Shown: positions 1 through 8,912, counted from the first letter of the stretch. The stretch is 64,000 bases of DNA from QHXQ01 sp036389375 (GCA_036389375.1 DASVQA010000132.1:30679-94678), one strand, 5' to 3'. Notes: generated from the sequence alone by a model not told the origin. Program-made: numbers and translations.

Positions 1-2
1 AC

Positions 3-65
3 GGTCATCCGGTGGACAACGGTGGCTATAACGTGACCACGCGCGAGATTACCATCAGCAAGTAA
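3..65 (+). CDS. C-terminal end of a protein truncated by the window start
   Basis: The frame opening at base 3 reads 20 sense codons, ending in TREITISK, and stops at TAA (63-65). The start lies outside the window. The other two forward frames stop earlier within these bases. The fragment is too short to assign a family. It is followed by a 46-base gap before the peroxiredoxin gene on the same strand. Confidence 0.45.
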   Translation, partial: GHPVDNGGYNVTTREITISK

Positions 66-111
66 ACCGGCGGGTCAATTTGTCAGGTTAGATTTAGCGA
101 GGTGAAAAATT

Positions 112-789
112 ATGTTCCCTGAGCACAGATCAATCCGTGCGACCGCAGGGCGGCGCATCAATTTAGCGTTCGCCTGTCTGGCCTTCGTCATCTGCGGCAC
201 TGCCTGCGCGCGCGCCCAGACGCAGCCTACGCAAGCCGCGGCCGGCAGCGACCATTACGGTGGCGGCGCGAGTGCGGCGAGCAAGCCGACGACGCCCGCA
301 ACTGTTGCCGCCGCGCCGAAGGTCGGAGAGGCCGCGCCGGACTTCAAACTGCCTTACGCGACGCAGGAGGAGATTCACTTGAAGCCGGAAGAGTGGCTCG
401 CGCTCTCGGCGCAGCACGGCAAGAACGTGATCCTCGCGTTCTATCCGGCGGACTGGTCGGGCGGCTGCACGAAAGAGGTCTGCACGCTGCGCGACACGTT
501 CGCGGAGCTTGCGAAGTTGAACGCGACCGTGCTCGGCATCAGTGGCGATTACGTCTTCTCGCATCACGAGTGGGCGAAGTTCCACAAGCTGCCGTTCGCG
601 CTCCTGTCCGACCACGACCACAAGGTCGCGCGCATGTACGGCACGTACAACGAGGCGGCGGGCTTCAACAACCGCTCCGTCTTCCTGCTCGACAAAAATG
701 GTGTCGTGCGCTACAGCAACCCGGCCTTCAAGGCGGGCGACAAGGCGGACTACGATGCGCTGCGCGCCGAGCTTGAGAAGTTGAAATAG
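112..789 (+). CDS. Secreted PrxQ/Bcp-type peroxiredoxin
   Basis: This 225-residue protein belongs to the AhpC/TSA peroxiredoxin family. The N-terminus is a signal peptide with a hydrophobic core (about residues 17-32) and a plausible ARA-Q cleavage site near 36, followed by a low-complexity Ala/Thr/Gly linker to about 68. The thioredoxin-fold domain carries GGCTKEVC, with peroxidatic Cys119 and a second Cys124 five residues later, the spacing of Bcp/PrxQ enzymes that form an intramolecular disulfide. It should reduce peroxides outside the cytoplasm; the electron donor is unknown. A cytoplasmic Bcp paralogue is at 48975. The next gene (YgfZ) begins 25 bases downstream, so co-transcription is likely. 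Confidence 0.85.
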   Translation: MFPEHRSIRATAGRRINLAFACLAFVICGTACARAQTQPTQAAAGSDHYGGGASAASKPTTPATVAAAPKVGEAAPDFKLPYATQEEIHLKPEEWLALSAQHGKNVILAFYPADWSGGCTKEVCTLRDTFAELAKLNATVLGISGDYVFSHHEWAKFHKLPFALLSDHDHKVARMYGTYNEAAGFNNRSVFLLDKNGVVRYSNPAFKAGDKADYDALRAELEKLK

Positions 790-814
790 ACGCTCGGCAC
801 GAGCCGGACGGGTT

Positions 815-1861
815 ATGAGTGAGACGGTCGCACAATTGTCGCCGCGTAGCTTGGCGCGCGCCGAGTATGAGGCGGTGCGCGGCGGCGGCGCAGGGTTATT
901 TGATCTGTCTGCGCGCGGGCGCATCGAGGTGCGCGGCGCAGAGGCCGTGCAGTTCCTCAACGGTCTCGTCACAAACGACGTAAAGACGCTCGCGCCCGGC
1001 ACGTGGATGTATGCGGCCCTGCCGAACGTGCAGGGGCGCTTGCTCGCACTCGCGCGCGTGCTGCGAGCAGACAGCGCGGACGTTTTTCTCTTCGACACAG
1101 AAGCCGCCACCCGCGCGCGCCTCTATGAGAGCCTCGCACGCTTCACGCTCGCGGGTGATTTCCGGGTGCGCGACCTGACGGACGAGACCGCGCAACTCTC
1201 GCTGCAAGGCGCGCAAGCCCTCCGTATCGCGGCGGACGTACTTGGTAGCGACGCCGCACAAGTAGCGCGCCTGCACGGCGCAGCCATCACGTGGCGCGGC
1301 CAACAACTAACCGTGCTGCGCGCGACGCACACGAGCGAGGACGGCTACGACTTCATCACAGGCGCTGACGTGATGGCCGAGCTACGCTCAGCACTGTGCG
1401 CGGCCGGCGCGTTACCGTGCGGTCAAGACGCACTGGAAGTGCTGCGCGTAGAGGCTGGTGTGCCGCGCTTCGGCGTGGACATGACGGAGACGAACGTTGT
1501 GCTCGAAGCCGTGCCCGACGAAGCGGTGAGCTACACCAAAGGCTGCTACGTCGGCCAAGAGATCATCGCGCGCATACACTGGCGCGGGCATGTGGCCAAG
1601 AAGTTGACGGGTCTGTTATTCGAGCACGACCAAACGATCATGCCCGAAGCCGGGATCACAATCGCCGACGGCAAAGAGATCGGACGCGTCACGTCCGCCG
1701 TCTTCTCGCCGCAGCTGGGGCGCACCGTCGGTCTCGGCTATGTCAAGTTCGACTACCTCGCGGCAGGCACGGAGGTGCGTGTCGGCGACGAAAGGCAGGT
1801 GGCGCGCGTCGCGGAGTTGCCGCTCGTGCGCGGGAGTTGGTGGGCGGAGCACGCAGCATGA
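815..1861 (+). CDS. ygfZ: YgfZ/GcvT-like folate-binding protein
   Basis: This 348-residue protein matches the YgfZ/IBA57 family, relatives of the glycine-cleavage T protein that use tetrahydrofolate and help assemble or repair certain Fe-S enzymes. The family signature KGCYVGQE is present at residues 242-249, with the invariant Cys244. An N-terminal folate-binding GcvT domain covers roughly residues 15-210, and a C-terminal beta domain follows (GRVTSAVFSP to the end). Length is normal for the family. Its stop overlaps the next start codon by four bases (ATGA), indicating translational coupling to the small downstream protein. Confidence 0.9.
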   Translation: MSETVAQLSPRSLARAEYEAVRGGGAGLFDLSARGRIEVRGAEAVQFLNGLVTNDVKTLAPGTWMYAALPNVQGRLLALARVLRADSADVFLFDTEAATRARLYESLARFTLAGDFRVRDLTDETAQLSLQGAQALRIAADVLGSDAAQVARLHGAAITWRGQQLTVLRATHTSEDGYDFITGADVMAELRSALCAAGALPCGQDALEVLRVEAGVPRFGVDMTETNVVLEAVPDEAVSYTKGCYVGQEIIARIHWRGHVAKKLTGLLFEHDQTIMPEAGITIADGKEIGRVTSAVFSPQLGRTVGLGYVKFDYLAAGTEVRVGDERQVARVAELPLVRGSWWAEHAA

Positions 1862-2157
1862 CGATGAGCGAAGAGACTCCGCCCGCCGCACCGGCGCACG
1901 AGGCGCGCGACCTCGACTACGCGCAGGCGCGGCTGGCCTATTCAATCATTCAATCGCTGCTCGAACACACGCGCATCCTGAGCGACCTGCTCGCGCTGAT
2001 GGCGCAGGTGCTCGATGAAGAGACCGTCAAGGCGCTCACCATCACGCCGCACTGGGCTGCTTATCTCGACAGCCGCCGCGTCCTCGAACGCACGCGCGCC
2101 GACGTGGAGCAGTTCACCGAGATAATGAATGCTGCCGGCGAGGAAACCGAAGACTAG
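1858..2157 (+). CDS. Small helical protein of unknown function
   Basis: This 99-residue acidic protein starts at an ATG overlapping the ygfZ stop by four bases. Residues 20-95 look like a bundle of amphipathic helices with many Leu, Ile and Glu and no cysteines, signal peptide or membrane segment. No family is recognised. Overlap with ygfZ suggests a linked role, possibly as a partner, but this rests only on context. Transcription should end at the hairpin 24 bases after its stop. Confidence 0.7.
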   Translation: MTMSEETPPAAPAHEARDLDYAQARLAYSIIQSLLEHTRILSDLLALMAQVLDEETVKALTITPHWAAYLDSRRVLERTRADVEQFTEIMNAAGEETED

Positions 2158-2180
2158 CGAGTTCACTGAAGATAACAACG

Positions 2181-2213
2181 CAAGGGCGGGGAGCTTAAAA
2201 CTCCCCGCCCTTG
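2181..2213. terminator. Bidirectional terminator hairpin between convergent genes
   Basis: A perfect 13-bp GC-rich stem (2181-2193 with 2201-2213) encloses a 7-base AT-rich loop. It lies between the end of the small gene at 2157 (plus) and the end of the NYN gene at 2248 (minus), so it can serve both strands. The following T run is short, as is common in GC-rich genomes. Confidence 0.75.
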
Positions 2214-2247
2214 CCTTGTCTTACAGGTAGATTCTGCCGCGCTGTTA

Positions 2248-4005
2248 TCAATCCAGCGGCGTTGTTAATGCTTCTGGTTGTTCGGTGGCGGTGGCCAGAT
2301 CGGTTGGGAGATCGAGCGGTTCATCATGAACGCGGACGAAGCCGTTGGCCGTGTGTGCGCCGTCGAGACCGCTGAGCAGCCAGTCGTCGAGCAAGCGGCG
2401 CTCGTCCGCCGAGAGTTCAAGCCCGGCGTCTTCGCAGAGTTTGAGCACGTCGTCGCGGAAGATTTGGGCGAGCCGCGCCGCCGCATCGTGTTCGGGTCCT
2501 TTGCCGAAGCGGTGACCCGTGAAGGTGATGCCTTGCAGGATGAACCAGACGCTCTTGCGCGGAATGGCCGCGCCGCGCGCAAGACAATAGTCGCGCACGG
2601 CCTTTGAGGTGTAAGTGAGATTGAACGGGCGCTGAGTTAGATCGTCGGCGATGGCGGTGAAGACGAGCGCGAACTCGGCGGGCGTCAGGCGCGGCGTGCC
2701 GGTCACTTGACTGACGCGCCGGATGAAGTCGGCGAGCGCGGGCGGCAGGCTTTCGAGTTTGTCGGGCGCGATGGGGAGCGCCACCGCATCGGCCGCGCCG
2801 GGCGGCGTGTGGCGCGCGGGGTCGTAGAGATAGCCGGGCTGATTGGGCGCGGTCAGGATTTCAAAGCCGAGCGCGTCCGCCCCTTGCAGCAGCAGCTTGA
2901 ACGAGCCTGCGCCGCCCCACTCTGTCTCCGTCACCTGCGGGCCGAACGTGCGGATCACTTCAAAGGCGATGCGCGCCATGTCCAACGGCTCGGCTGCGTC
3001 CGCCACGCATTGCCGCACGTGCTCGATGATCTGCTCGCGCAGCGCAGGCGCGCAAGGCGCTGCCTCGTCCGCCTGCGTGCGTTCGACCAACTCCGGCTCG
3101 GTTAGATCGGCTGGTGACGTAACTGCTGCGGGCGCGGGCATGTCTGCGAGGACGACGCGCCAAGGGTCGCCGTCCACCATGCGCAGTTCGGGGCGGCGCC
3201 GGAGCAATTCGAGCGTGAGGTAGCGCAGCGAAGAGAAGCCGAGCCAGTTGTCGCTGGCGGTGAACTCGGGAAAAGTTTTGAAGATGAGGACGAGACCTGT
3301 GGCGGGCACTTCGCCATCGGCGAGCACCGCGTCGTAAACCTTCTGCGCCATTGCGGCCAGCACTGGCTCGTAGGGCGAGGGCGGTGGTGGCGGCACTTCG
3401 ACGGGCGTGCCCGTCTTGTCCAGCACGCCGGGCACGATGCCGAGCGCGTCTTCGATGAGCGTGTCGCTGCTGACGACCAGATCGGCGGCGGCGCGATAAG
3501 CGGGCGCGATGGGGCCGATGGTCAGGATGGACGTGCGGCGGTCGTGCGCGCGCAGGCGCAGAAGCACGGGCGTGAAGTCCGAATCGCCGGAGAGGATGAT
3601 GAACTCGTCAAAGCGCGTCGCGTGGTTCATCAGGTCGAGGATGTCCATGACCATCTGAATGTCGGTGCTGTTCTTGCCGCGTTGGGTGATGGGCGGACAA
3701 TCCACGACGGAGAAGGCCGAGCGCGTAAAGTAGGGCCGGAAGTTGTAAAAGAGTTTCGGATTCAGGTAGCAGCGGCGGATCAGGATCGCGCGTTTTTCGA
3801 GCGTGGCGGCCGCGCCGTTCTCGCGGCTTGGCATACCCTGTTCCATCCAGGCGAGCCAGCGCGCCGGATAAGTCGCAAAACTCTGCGCGGCTTCAGGGTC
3901 AATCTTGTCCAGCCCGACGTAGATGTTATCGAAATCAACAAAGAGCGCGGTCTTGATGCGCCGCACCGGTTCGCCCTGCGAGGTCTGTGCAAAGGGGATG
4001 CTCAT
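2248..4005 (-). CDS. NYN-domain (PIN-like) protein with OST-HTH/LOTUS-like repeats
   Basis: This is a 585-residue protein. The N-terminal NYN domain (residues 18-170) has the expected acidic residues: Asp24 and Asp26 in LFVDFDN, Asp115 in STDIQ, and Asp141 and Asp143 in SGDSDF. This is the metal site of PIN-like ribonucleases (LabA/MARF1 relatives). After a Pro-rich linker come two or three winged-helix-like segments (about 225-270, 325-375 and 425-490) resembling OST-HTH/LOTUS domains, which bind RNA in related proteins. An upstream in-frame TTG at 4023 exists, but AAGGCGAG sits six bases before the ATG at 4005, which decides the start. An RNA-processing role is inferred. Confidence 0.85.
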   Translation of the reverse strand: MSIPFAQTSQGEPVRRIKTALFVDFDNIYVGLDKIDPEAAQSFATYPARWLAWMEQGMPSRENGAAATLEKRAILIRRCYLNPKLFYNFRPYFTRSAFSVVDCPPITQRGKNSTDIQMVMDILDLMNHATRFDEFIILSGDSDFTPVLLRLRAHDRRTSILTIGPIAPAYRAAADLVVSSDTLIEDALGIVPGVLDKTGTPVEVPPPPPSPYEPVLAAMAQKVYDAVLADGEVPATGLVLIFKTFPEFTASDNWLGFSSLRYLTLELLRRRPELRMVDGDPWRVVLADMPAPAAVTSPADLTEPELVERTQADEAAPCAPALREQIIEHVRQCVADAAEPLDMARIAFEVIRTFGPQVTETEWGGAGSFKLLLQGADALGFEILTAPNQPGYLYDPARHTPPGAADAVALPIAPDKLESLPPALADFIRRVSQVTGTPRLTPAEFALVFTAIADDLTQRPFNLTYTSKAVRDYCLARGAAIPRKSVWFILQGITFTGHRFGKGPEHDAAARLAQIFRDDVLKLCEDAGLELSADERRLLDDWLLSGLDGAHTANGFVRVHDEPLDLPTDLATATEQPEALTTPLD

Positions 4006-4077
4006 ACCATTCTCGCCTTTCAAAGATTCAAAGACGCTACACGCGCGTTATCTTAACTCAGGACGGGCGGGAATTGA

Positions 4078-4917
4078 TCAGAAAAGAGAGGGTTGATCGG
4101 CCAACTCCGCAGGCGCGACCTGCGCTTGCCCCAGCAGGTGTTTCAGCTTGTTCGCGCTCGCAGGCGCGTGCCCTTCGTAGTAGTTGCTAAAGTAGGCATA
4201 GACGCGCGTGCCGCGTTCGCACAGTCGCGTGATGGCCGCGCGCCAGAGGTCAAGATTACGATCATGCGGGCGCACAACCTGATCGAAACGTGCGATGTCG
4301 CGCGCGCCCATCCAGCGCACGTAGGCAAAGTCGGCGGGCGCGGCGGCAAACATCTGCCAGAGCGTGCGGCGCGCGATCCATTGACCCTCGACGAGCGCGA
4401 CCGTGACGTTATGCCGCGCCAGCAACTCGGCCGTTTCCGTGCGCGCCCAACTGCCGTGCCGAAACTCGACGGCGAAACGCACATCGCGCGGCAGACGCGG
4501 CAGAAAACTTTCGAGCGCGCCCACGTTCTCTGCCGTCGCCTCAAACTGCGGCGGCAGTTGCACGAGCACAACACCCAGCTTGTCGCCGAGCCGGCGCGCG
4601 GCGGTGCAGAAGTTCGCTAAGGTCTCGTCGCTCTCACTGCGCAAGCCGGCTTCGTGCGTGATCGCCTGCGGCAGCTTGAGCGAGAACGTGAAAGCGGACG
4701 GCGTGCGGCGCAGCCATTGATCGACGGTCGCATCGGCCGGCACGGCGTAGAAGGTTGAATCAACCTCGACCGTGTCGAAGGCGCGGGCGTAAAGCTCAAG
4801 CATGGCGTTGGGGCGCGTGCCGTGCGGATAGAAGACGGGCGCGGGGGCGGCGGGCGGCGTCACCCAATCGTCGTAGTTCCAGCCCTGACAACCGACTTGC
4901 GCGCGCGCAGCATTCAT
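4078..4917 (-). CDS. DUF72 family protein
   Basis: This 279-residue protein is of the DUF72 (YecE-like) TIM-barrel family. It opens with VGCQGWNYDDW, the typical first strand, followed by VEVDSTFY, FSLKLPQ, VLVQLPP, FAVEFRH and YAYFSNYYEGHAP, the conserved family blocks in order. Biochemical function of DUF72 is not established. The open frame extends upstream to 5262, but that part overlaps the methyltransferase gene and has no family similarity; the ATG at 4917 fits the domain. It is 11 bases downstream of the methyltransferase and probably in the same transcript. Confidence 0.85.
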   Translation of the reverse strand: MNAARAQVGCQGWNYDDWVTPPAAPAPVFYPHGTRPNAMLELYARAFDTVEVDSTFYAVPADATVDQWLRRTPSAFTFSLKLPQAITHEAGLRSESDETLANFCTAARRLGDKLGVVLVQLPPQFEATAENVGALESFLPRLPRDVRFAVEFRHGSWARTETAELLARHNVTVALVEGQWIARRTLWQMFAAAPADFAYVRWMGARDIARFDQVVRPHDRNLDLWRAAITRLCERGTRVYAYFSNYYEGHAPASANKLKHLLGQAQVAPAELADQPSLF

Positions 4918-4928
4918 GGCGGGCGATT

Positions 4929-5528
4929 CTAGCAGACCTCGCAGACGATCAATTGCACCGCGCCGAGCAGACGCGGCGCAACGCGCACGACGCGCAAGCC
5001 GGCCGACGCGGCTTCGAGTGCCGTGCGGCGGTTGAAGTGGTCGGCGCAGAGGCGCACGGTGCAGAAGTTGAGACAGTCGAACAAGGGCGCGAGCAGATTG
5101 TCGGGGCGCACGTGTTCGAGCAACACGACGCGCCCGCCCCGGCGCACGACGCGGCGCAATTCCATGAACGCCGCGCGGGGCGATGCGACCGAGCAGAAGA
5201 CGAGCGTGGCAAAGGCTGCATCGAACGCATCTTCGACGAAGGGCAGGCGCTCGGCTGAGCACTGCACGAGCGCCACGTTGCCGGGGCGCTCCGGTTTGCG
5301 CCGCGCGTGCTTGAGCATCTCGCGGCTCGGCTCGCAGGCGACACCGCTTGCGCCCGCCGGGTAGTGGCGAAAGTTCAGACCCGTGCCCGCGCCCACTTCG
5401 AGTATGCGCCCGGCGCGCGGCAACTCACCGAGCGTCGTCGCGCGCCAACGGGCCAGAAACCAGCGTTCAAGCGGCGCAAGCGCGCGGTCGTAGCGGTCTG
5501 CAAGCTGATCGTAAACTTGTTCGGGCAT
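4929..5528 (-). CDS. Class I SAM-dependent methyltransferase
   Basis: This is a 199-residue methyltransferase of the UbiE/Methyltransf_11 type. Motif I is ILEVGAGTGLN (about residues 42-52), followed by the acidic motif II (VACEPS), motif III-like VQCSAERLPF with FDAAFATLVFCSV, and GGRVVLLEHVR. There is no membrane segment. The substrate cannot be read from sequence; the nearest named relatives methylate quinone precursors or small molecules. It is the promoter-proximal gene of a pair with the DUF72 protein. Confidence 0.85.
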   Translation of the reverse strand: MPEQVYDQLADRYDRALAPLERWFLARWRATTLGELPRAGRILEVGAGTGLNFRHYPAGASGVACEPSREMLKHARRKPERPGNVALVQCSAERLPFVEDAFDAAFATLVFCSVASPRAAFMELRRVVRRGGRVVLLEHVRPDNLLAPLFDCLNFCTVRLCADHFNRRTALEAASAGLRVVRVAPRLLGAVQLIVCEVC

Positions 5529-5747
5529 CCGTCCTCGTGTTCAGCCCGGCGGCGCGGCCGCGCTATTCTATCCGCTCGCCTTGCTTCATGGATAACCGGA
5601 GTGCCACGCCGCCTTGACGTTCGCGGCGGGCGGGTGCTAGCTTGTCGCCGCACAACTGACAAAGCGAGAGAGTTTCAGTCAGCCGTTCTTTGTTAACATT
5701 TTCAATCGCTACTTCGACCCGCGCGCACGACGCGTCGCGGGTTGACC

Positions 5748-5930
5748 GTCGCAGGTGTGCCCTCGAAAGAAGGGCGACAAGGGAAGTCGGGTGTAAAGCC
5801 CGCACGGTTCCCGCCACTGTGTACCGGCGATTGTGTCGCTGCCGTTTTTAATGTCACTCGTCTTTAAGGGACGGGGAAGGCTGTGCGGCGACGCGCTTGA
5901 GCCGGGAGTCAGGAAACCTTGCCTGCATAA
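5748..5930 (+). promoter_or_regulatory. Cobalamin riboswitch (adenosylcobalamin/B12 element)
   Basis: The element contains the conserved cobalamin riboswitch blocks in order: GGGAAGTCGGGTGTAAAGCC (from 5781), CACGGTTCCCGCCACTGTG, a variable arm, then GCCGGGAGTC followed by the B12 box GTCAGGAAACCTTGCCT (5908-5924). The end helix P1 can form between GCAGG at 5751 and CCTGC at 5922. It lies 335 bases before a TonB-dependent receptor and a BtuFDC-like transporter, which is the classic regulon. Binding of cobalamin should repress the operon, here most likely through the terminator at 6135. Confidence 0.95.
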
Positions 5931-5933
5931 GGA

Positions 5934-5991
5934 CAGTTTTTAGCTTTCAGTTTCAGCCCCGCACGGGCCCTAAAAACTGAAGACTGTTTTT
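5934..5991 (+). promoter_or_regulatory. Overlapping leader hairpins after the B12 box
   Basis: Two mutually exclusive stems can be drawn: CAGTTTTTAG (5934-5943) with CTAAAAACTG (5970-5979), and TTCAGTTT (5946-5953) with AAACTGAA (5974-5981). The second is followed by GACTGTTTTT. Overlapping stems directly downstream of a riboswitch are what a switching expression platform looks like. The assignment is an inference from base pairing alone. Confidence 0.45.
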
Positions 5992-6134
5992 CGACGGAGG
6001 CGACCGCTAACGCTCCGGGCAAGAGCGAGTGGCGTCGGGCGCTCTGCATGGACGGGCGGCGAGCCGCGCAAAAGTCTCTTTTGCGTTGGCGCTTCCGCGA
6101 CCTTGCCAATCTACGCAGACACCGTCAACGAGTA

Positions 6135-6174
6135 CGCCCTCGATCTTCCGCGCGGAAGATCGAGGGCGTTTTGC
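6135..6174 (+). terminator. Intrinsic terminator in the riboswitch leader
   Basis: A perfect 16-bp stem (6135-6150 with 6153-6168, realistically closing on a CGCG tetraloop) is followed by TTTTGCGTTT. It sits between the riboswitch and the start codon at 6265, so it is the likely point at which B12-bound RNA is terminated. The span 5529-5747 upstream of the riboswitch holds no gene; it should contain the operon promoter, but no convincing -35/-10 pair was found. Confidence 0.8.
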
Positions 6175-6264
6175 GTTTGCCGCGACCAGTTCACGGCGCG
6201 GCCCCGCTCCTGCTCCCGCTTGCGCCAGTGGTTTCGCCTGCCGCCTTGCGGAAAGGAAGAGAAC

Positions 6265-8718
6265 ATGAGCCGCAGTCTAATTCAGCAGATCGTTTTGACC
6301 TTCGCGTTCCTCAGCCTGTGCGCCGGCCACGCCTTCGCGCAGACCGACGGCGCAACGCTCGCAGGCCGCGTCGTCGATCCACAGGGCGCGGCCGTCCCCG
6401 GCGCAATCGTGACCATTTACGCGCGCACCGCGCCGCTTCGGCTCAACACGACGACCGACGCGAGCGGCGCTTACCGCTTTGAACGGCTTGCGCCCGGCGA
6501 CTATCTGGTGGAAGCGGACGCGCGCAACTTCGCGCCCGCAACGGCCCACGCCGTCACGCTCGCGCGCGGGAGCGCGGCGACGCTCGATCTGCCGCTCGAA
6601 GTCGCGGGCGTGCGCGCCGAAGTCGTCGTCACGGCCGCCGACGCGCCGCAAACGGTGGACGAAGTCTCAAAGGCGATCTCAATCGTCACCGTGCGCGAGC
6701 TGGAGGCGCGCGACGAATACTCAATCCCCGAAGCCCTGCGCACCGTGCCCGGTTTGCGCGTGCAACAACTCGGCGGCCCCGGCTCGTTCACAACGATTAA
6801 GACGCGCGGACTGCGCAATCAAGACACGGCCGTGCTCGTTGATGGCTTGCGCTTCCGCGACCCCTCGGCCGAGCGCGGCGACGCCTCCGGCTACATCAGC
6901 GATCTGCTCGTCGCAGGCCCAGACCGCGTCGAAGTCCTGCGCGGTTCAGGCTCATCGCTCTACGGCACAAACGCCATCGGCGGCGTCATCAACATCGTCA
7001 CCGACGAGGGTGGGCGACCGACGCACGGCAGTTTGCTCGCGGAAGGCGGCGGGCTTGGTCTCTTTCGCGGGCGCGCACAACTCGCGGGCGGCTCAGGCGC
7101 AAACCGCATCACGTACAGCGCCGCCGTCACACACCTCAACGTCACGCGCGGCATAGACGGCGACGACGCCGCACGCAACACGAGCGGGCAGGGCCGGGTG
7201 CTCTTTCGTCTGACGCCGACCGCGACCTTGAGCGTGCGCCTCTACGCCGCCGATGCCTTTGTGCAACTGAACACCGATCCGCAATCAATCGCCAGCACGT
7301 TTGCTCCCGACCCCGTCGCGGCCGTGCCTATCCCACGTGCTGCGCTGCCCGCCATTGAAGCAGGCACATTTAACCGCGGGACTAAAGCCGGCGCGAACTT
7401 CATCCCTTCGACCAACGATCCCGACGCTTCGCGGGCCGCGCGTTTCTTTAGCGGCGCGCTCGTCTTCAACCAGCGCCCGACCGACAAGTTCAGTTACACG
7501 ATCTCCTATCAAGGCAACCGGCACAACGCCACGTTCCTCGACGGCCCGCGCGCCGACGGCGGATTCTTTGGTGGGGGCAATGGCAACGCGCACACAAAGC
7601 TTCAGGGGCGCACGCACACCTTAAATGCTCGCGCCGACTGGCAACTCGGCCGCACGCAACTCTTAACCGGCGGCTACGAGTTCGAGCGCGAAGAGTTCAA
7701 CAACCGCAACGTTTTCTTGGAATTCCCCGCAGACGATTCGGCCGTGCAGGTCGTCGAGCATAGCCACGCCTTCTTTGTGCAAGACCAGATCAGGCTGCTA
7801 GCGGATCGGCTGCAACTCTCGGCCTCGTTCCGCGCGCAGCATTTCATCCTGCAAGCGCCGCGCTTTACGCCCGCTGCCACGTCGCCCTACGCCGGTTTCA
7901 ACTTCGCCGCACCGCCCAATGCTTACACCGGTGACGGTTCAATCGCCTACCTGTTTCGCACGACCGGCACAAAACTGCGCGGCCACGTCGGCAACAGCTA
8001 CCGTGCGCCGTCGCTCTTTGAACGGTTTGGATCGTTCTTCTTGTCGTTCGGTAACAGTTTCAGCGCCCTTGGCGATCCGCGCCTGCGTCCCGACCGCGCG
8101 CTCGCCTTCGATGCGGGCCTAGACCAGACGCTCGCACGCAATCGCGTGCGCGCCTCCGCCACCTATTTCTACACGCGCTTGCAGGAGGTGATTGATTTCG
8201 CCAACTCGACGCCGAACGATCCGTTCGGCCGCTTTGGCGGCTACGTCAACACGGGCGGCGCACTCGCGCGCGGCGCGGAGTTGAGCGTGGCGGCGACGCC
8301 CGCGCGCACGCTCGACCTCAACGTGGCTTATACCTACACAAACGCGGACGAGCGCAGACCGCGCGTTACGTCCACGCTCCAACGGATTCTGCGCTCGTTT
8401 GCTATCCCCGCCCATCAGTTCTCGCTCGTCGCCACGCAGCGACTAGGCCAGCGCGTGCTCTTAAACTTCGATCTGATCGCGGCGAGCAATTATCTCGCGC
8501 TCCTCTTCGATCCGAGTTCGTCCATAACGCACATCTTTCGCTTCCGGGGCATACGCAAAGCCGACGTGGGCGTAAGCTACATTTGGCCGCTCGCCAATGA
8601 TCGTCGCTCGCTGCGCTTCTTTGGTTATGTGGACAACCTGACGAACTATGAATACTTCGAGAACGGCTTCCGCACGCCGGGCCGCACGGCGCGCGCGGGC
8701 GCGCAGTTCAACTTCTGA
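6265..8718 (+). CDS. TonB-dependent receptor, probable cobalamin importer (BtuB-like)
   Basis: This is an 817-residue outer-membrane receptor. A signal peptide ends near AHAFAQ (residue 25). Next is a carboxypeptidase-regulatory-like beta sandwich (about 28-110, GRVVDPQGAAVPGA), common in acidobacterial and Bacteroidota receptors. The plug domain (about 125-240) has IPEALRTVPG, TRGLRNQD and VEVLRGSGSSLYG. A 22-strand barrel follows and ends in the terminal aromatic QFNF. The ATG at 6265 is preceded by GAAAGGAAGAG. Position behind the cobalamin riboswitch and before BtuFDC-like genes supports cobalamin as substrate; sequence alone would not separate it from siderophore receptors. Confidence 0.9.
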   Translation: MSRSLIQQIVLTFAFLSLCAGHAFAQTDGATLAGRVVDPQGAAVPGAIVTIYARTAPLRLNTTTDASGAYRFERLAPGDYLVEADARNFAPATAHAVTLARGSAATLDLPLEVAGVRAEVVVTAADAPQTVDEVSKAISIVTVRELEARDEYSIPEALRTVPGLRVQQLGGPGSFTTIKTRGLRNQDTAVLVDGLRFRDPSAERGDASGYISDLLVAGPDRVEVLRGSGSSLYGTNAIGGVINIVTDEGGRPTHGSLLAEGGGLGLFRGRAQLAGGSGANRITYSAAVTHLNVTRGIDGDDAARNTSGQGRVLFRLTPTATLSVRLYAADAFVQLNTDPQSIASTFAPDPVAAVPIPRAALPAIEAGTFNRGTKAGANFIPSTNDPDASRAARFFSGALVFNQRPTDKFSYTISYQGNRHNATFLDGPRADGGFFGGGNGNAHTKLQGRTHTLNARADWQLGRTQLLTGGYEFEREEFNNRNVFLEFPADDSAVQVVEHSHAFFVQDQIRLLADRLQLSASFRAQHFILQAPRFTPAATSPYAGFNFAAPPNAYTGDGSIAYLFRTTGTKLRGHVGNSYRAPSLFERFGSFFLSFGNSFSALGDPRLRPDRALAFDAGLDQTLARNRVRASATYFYTRLQEVIDFANSTPNDPFGRFGGYVNTGGALARGAELSVAATPARTLDLNVAYTYTNADERRPRVTSTLQRILRSFAIPAHQFSLVATQRLGQRVLLNFDLIAASNYLALLFDPSSSITHIFRFRGIRKADVGVSYIWPLANDRRSLRFFGYVDNLTNYEYFENGFRTPGRTARAGAQFNF

Positions 8719-8912
8719 TGAAGGAAACGCCCGTACAAACTGCGCTCGTCGAGGGCGAGGATTTTTACTGGGAAGGCGCGGCGCTCGTGTTCACTGCGCG
8801 CTACCATCTGCGCCGGGGTTACTGTTGCGCGAGCGGGTGTCGGCATTGTCCGTATCGTGTGGATGCAGCAGCAGAGGAGCAAGCTATTGCTGAGCAGTCT
8901 GAGGCGGATTAG
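8718..8912 (+). CDS. DUF5522 small cysteine-rich protein
   Basis: This 64-residue protein has the compact motif GYCCASGCRHCPY (four cysteines within 11 residues), typical of the DUF5522 family and suggestive of a metal or Fe-S site. Its ATG overlaps the receptor stop (TGATG), and its 3' end overlaps the start of the btuF-like gene. Tight packing between receptor and binding-protein genes suggests it is expressed with B12 import. Its function is unknown. Confidence 0.8.
   Translation: MKETPVQTALVEGEDFYWEGAALVFTARYHLRRGYCCASGCRHCPYRVDAAAEEQAIAEQSEAD

Noticed and set aside
4918..5262. Longer N-terminus for the DUF72 protein
   Set aside because: The in-frame extension overlaps the methyltransferase gene, is Arg-rich without similarity to DUF72, and the ATG at 4917 begins exactly where the family domain starts.
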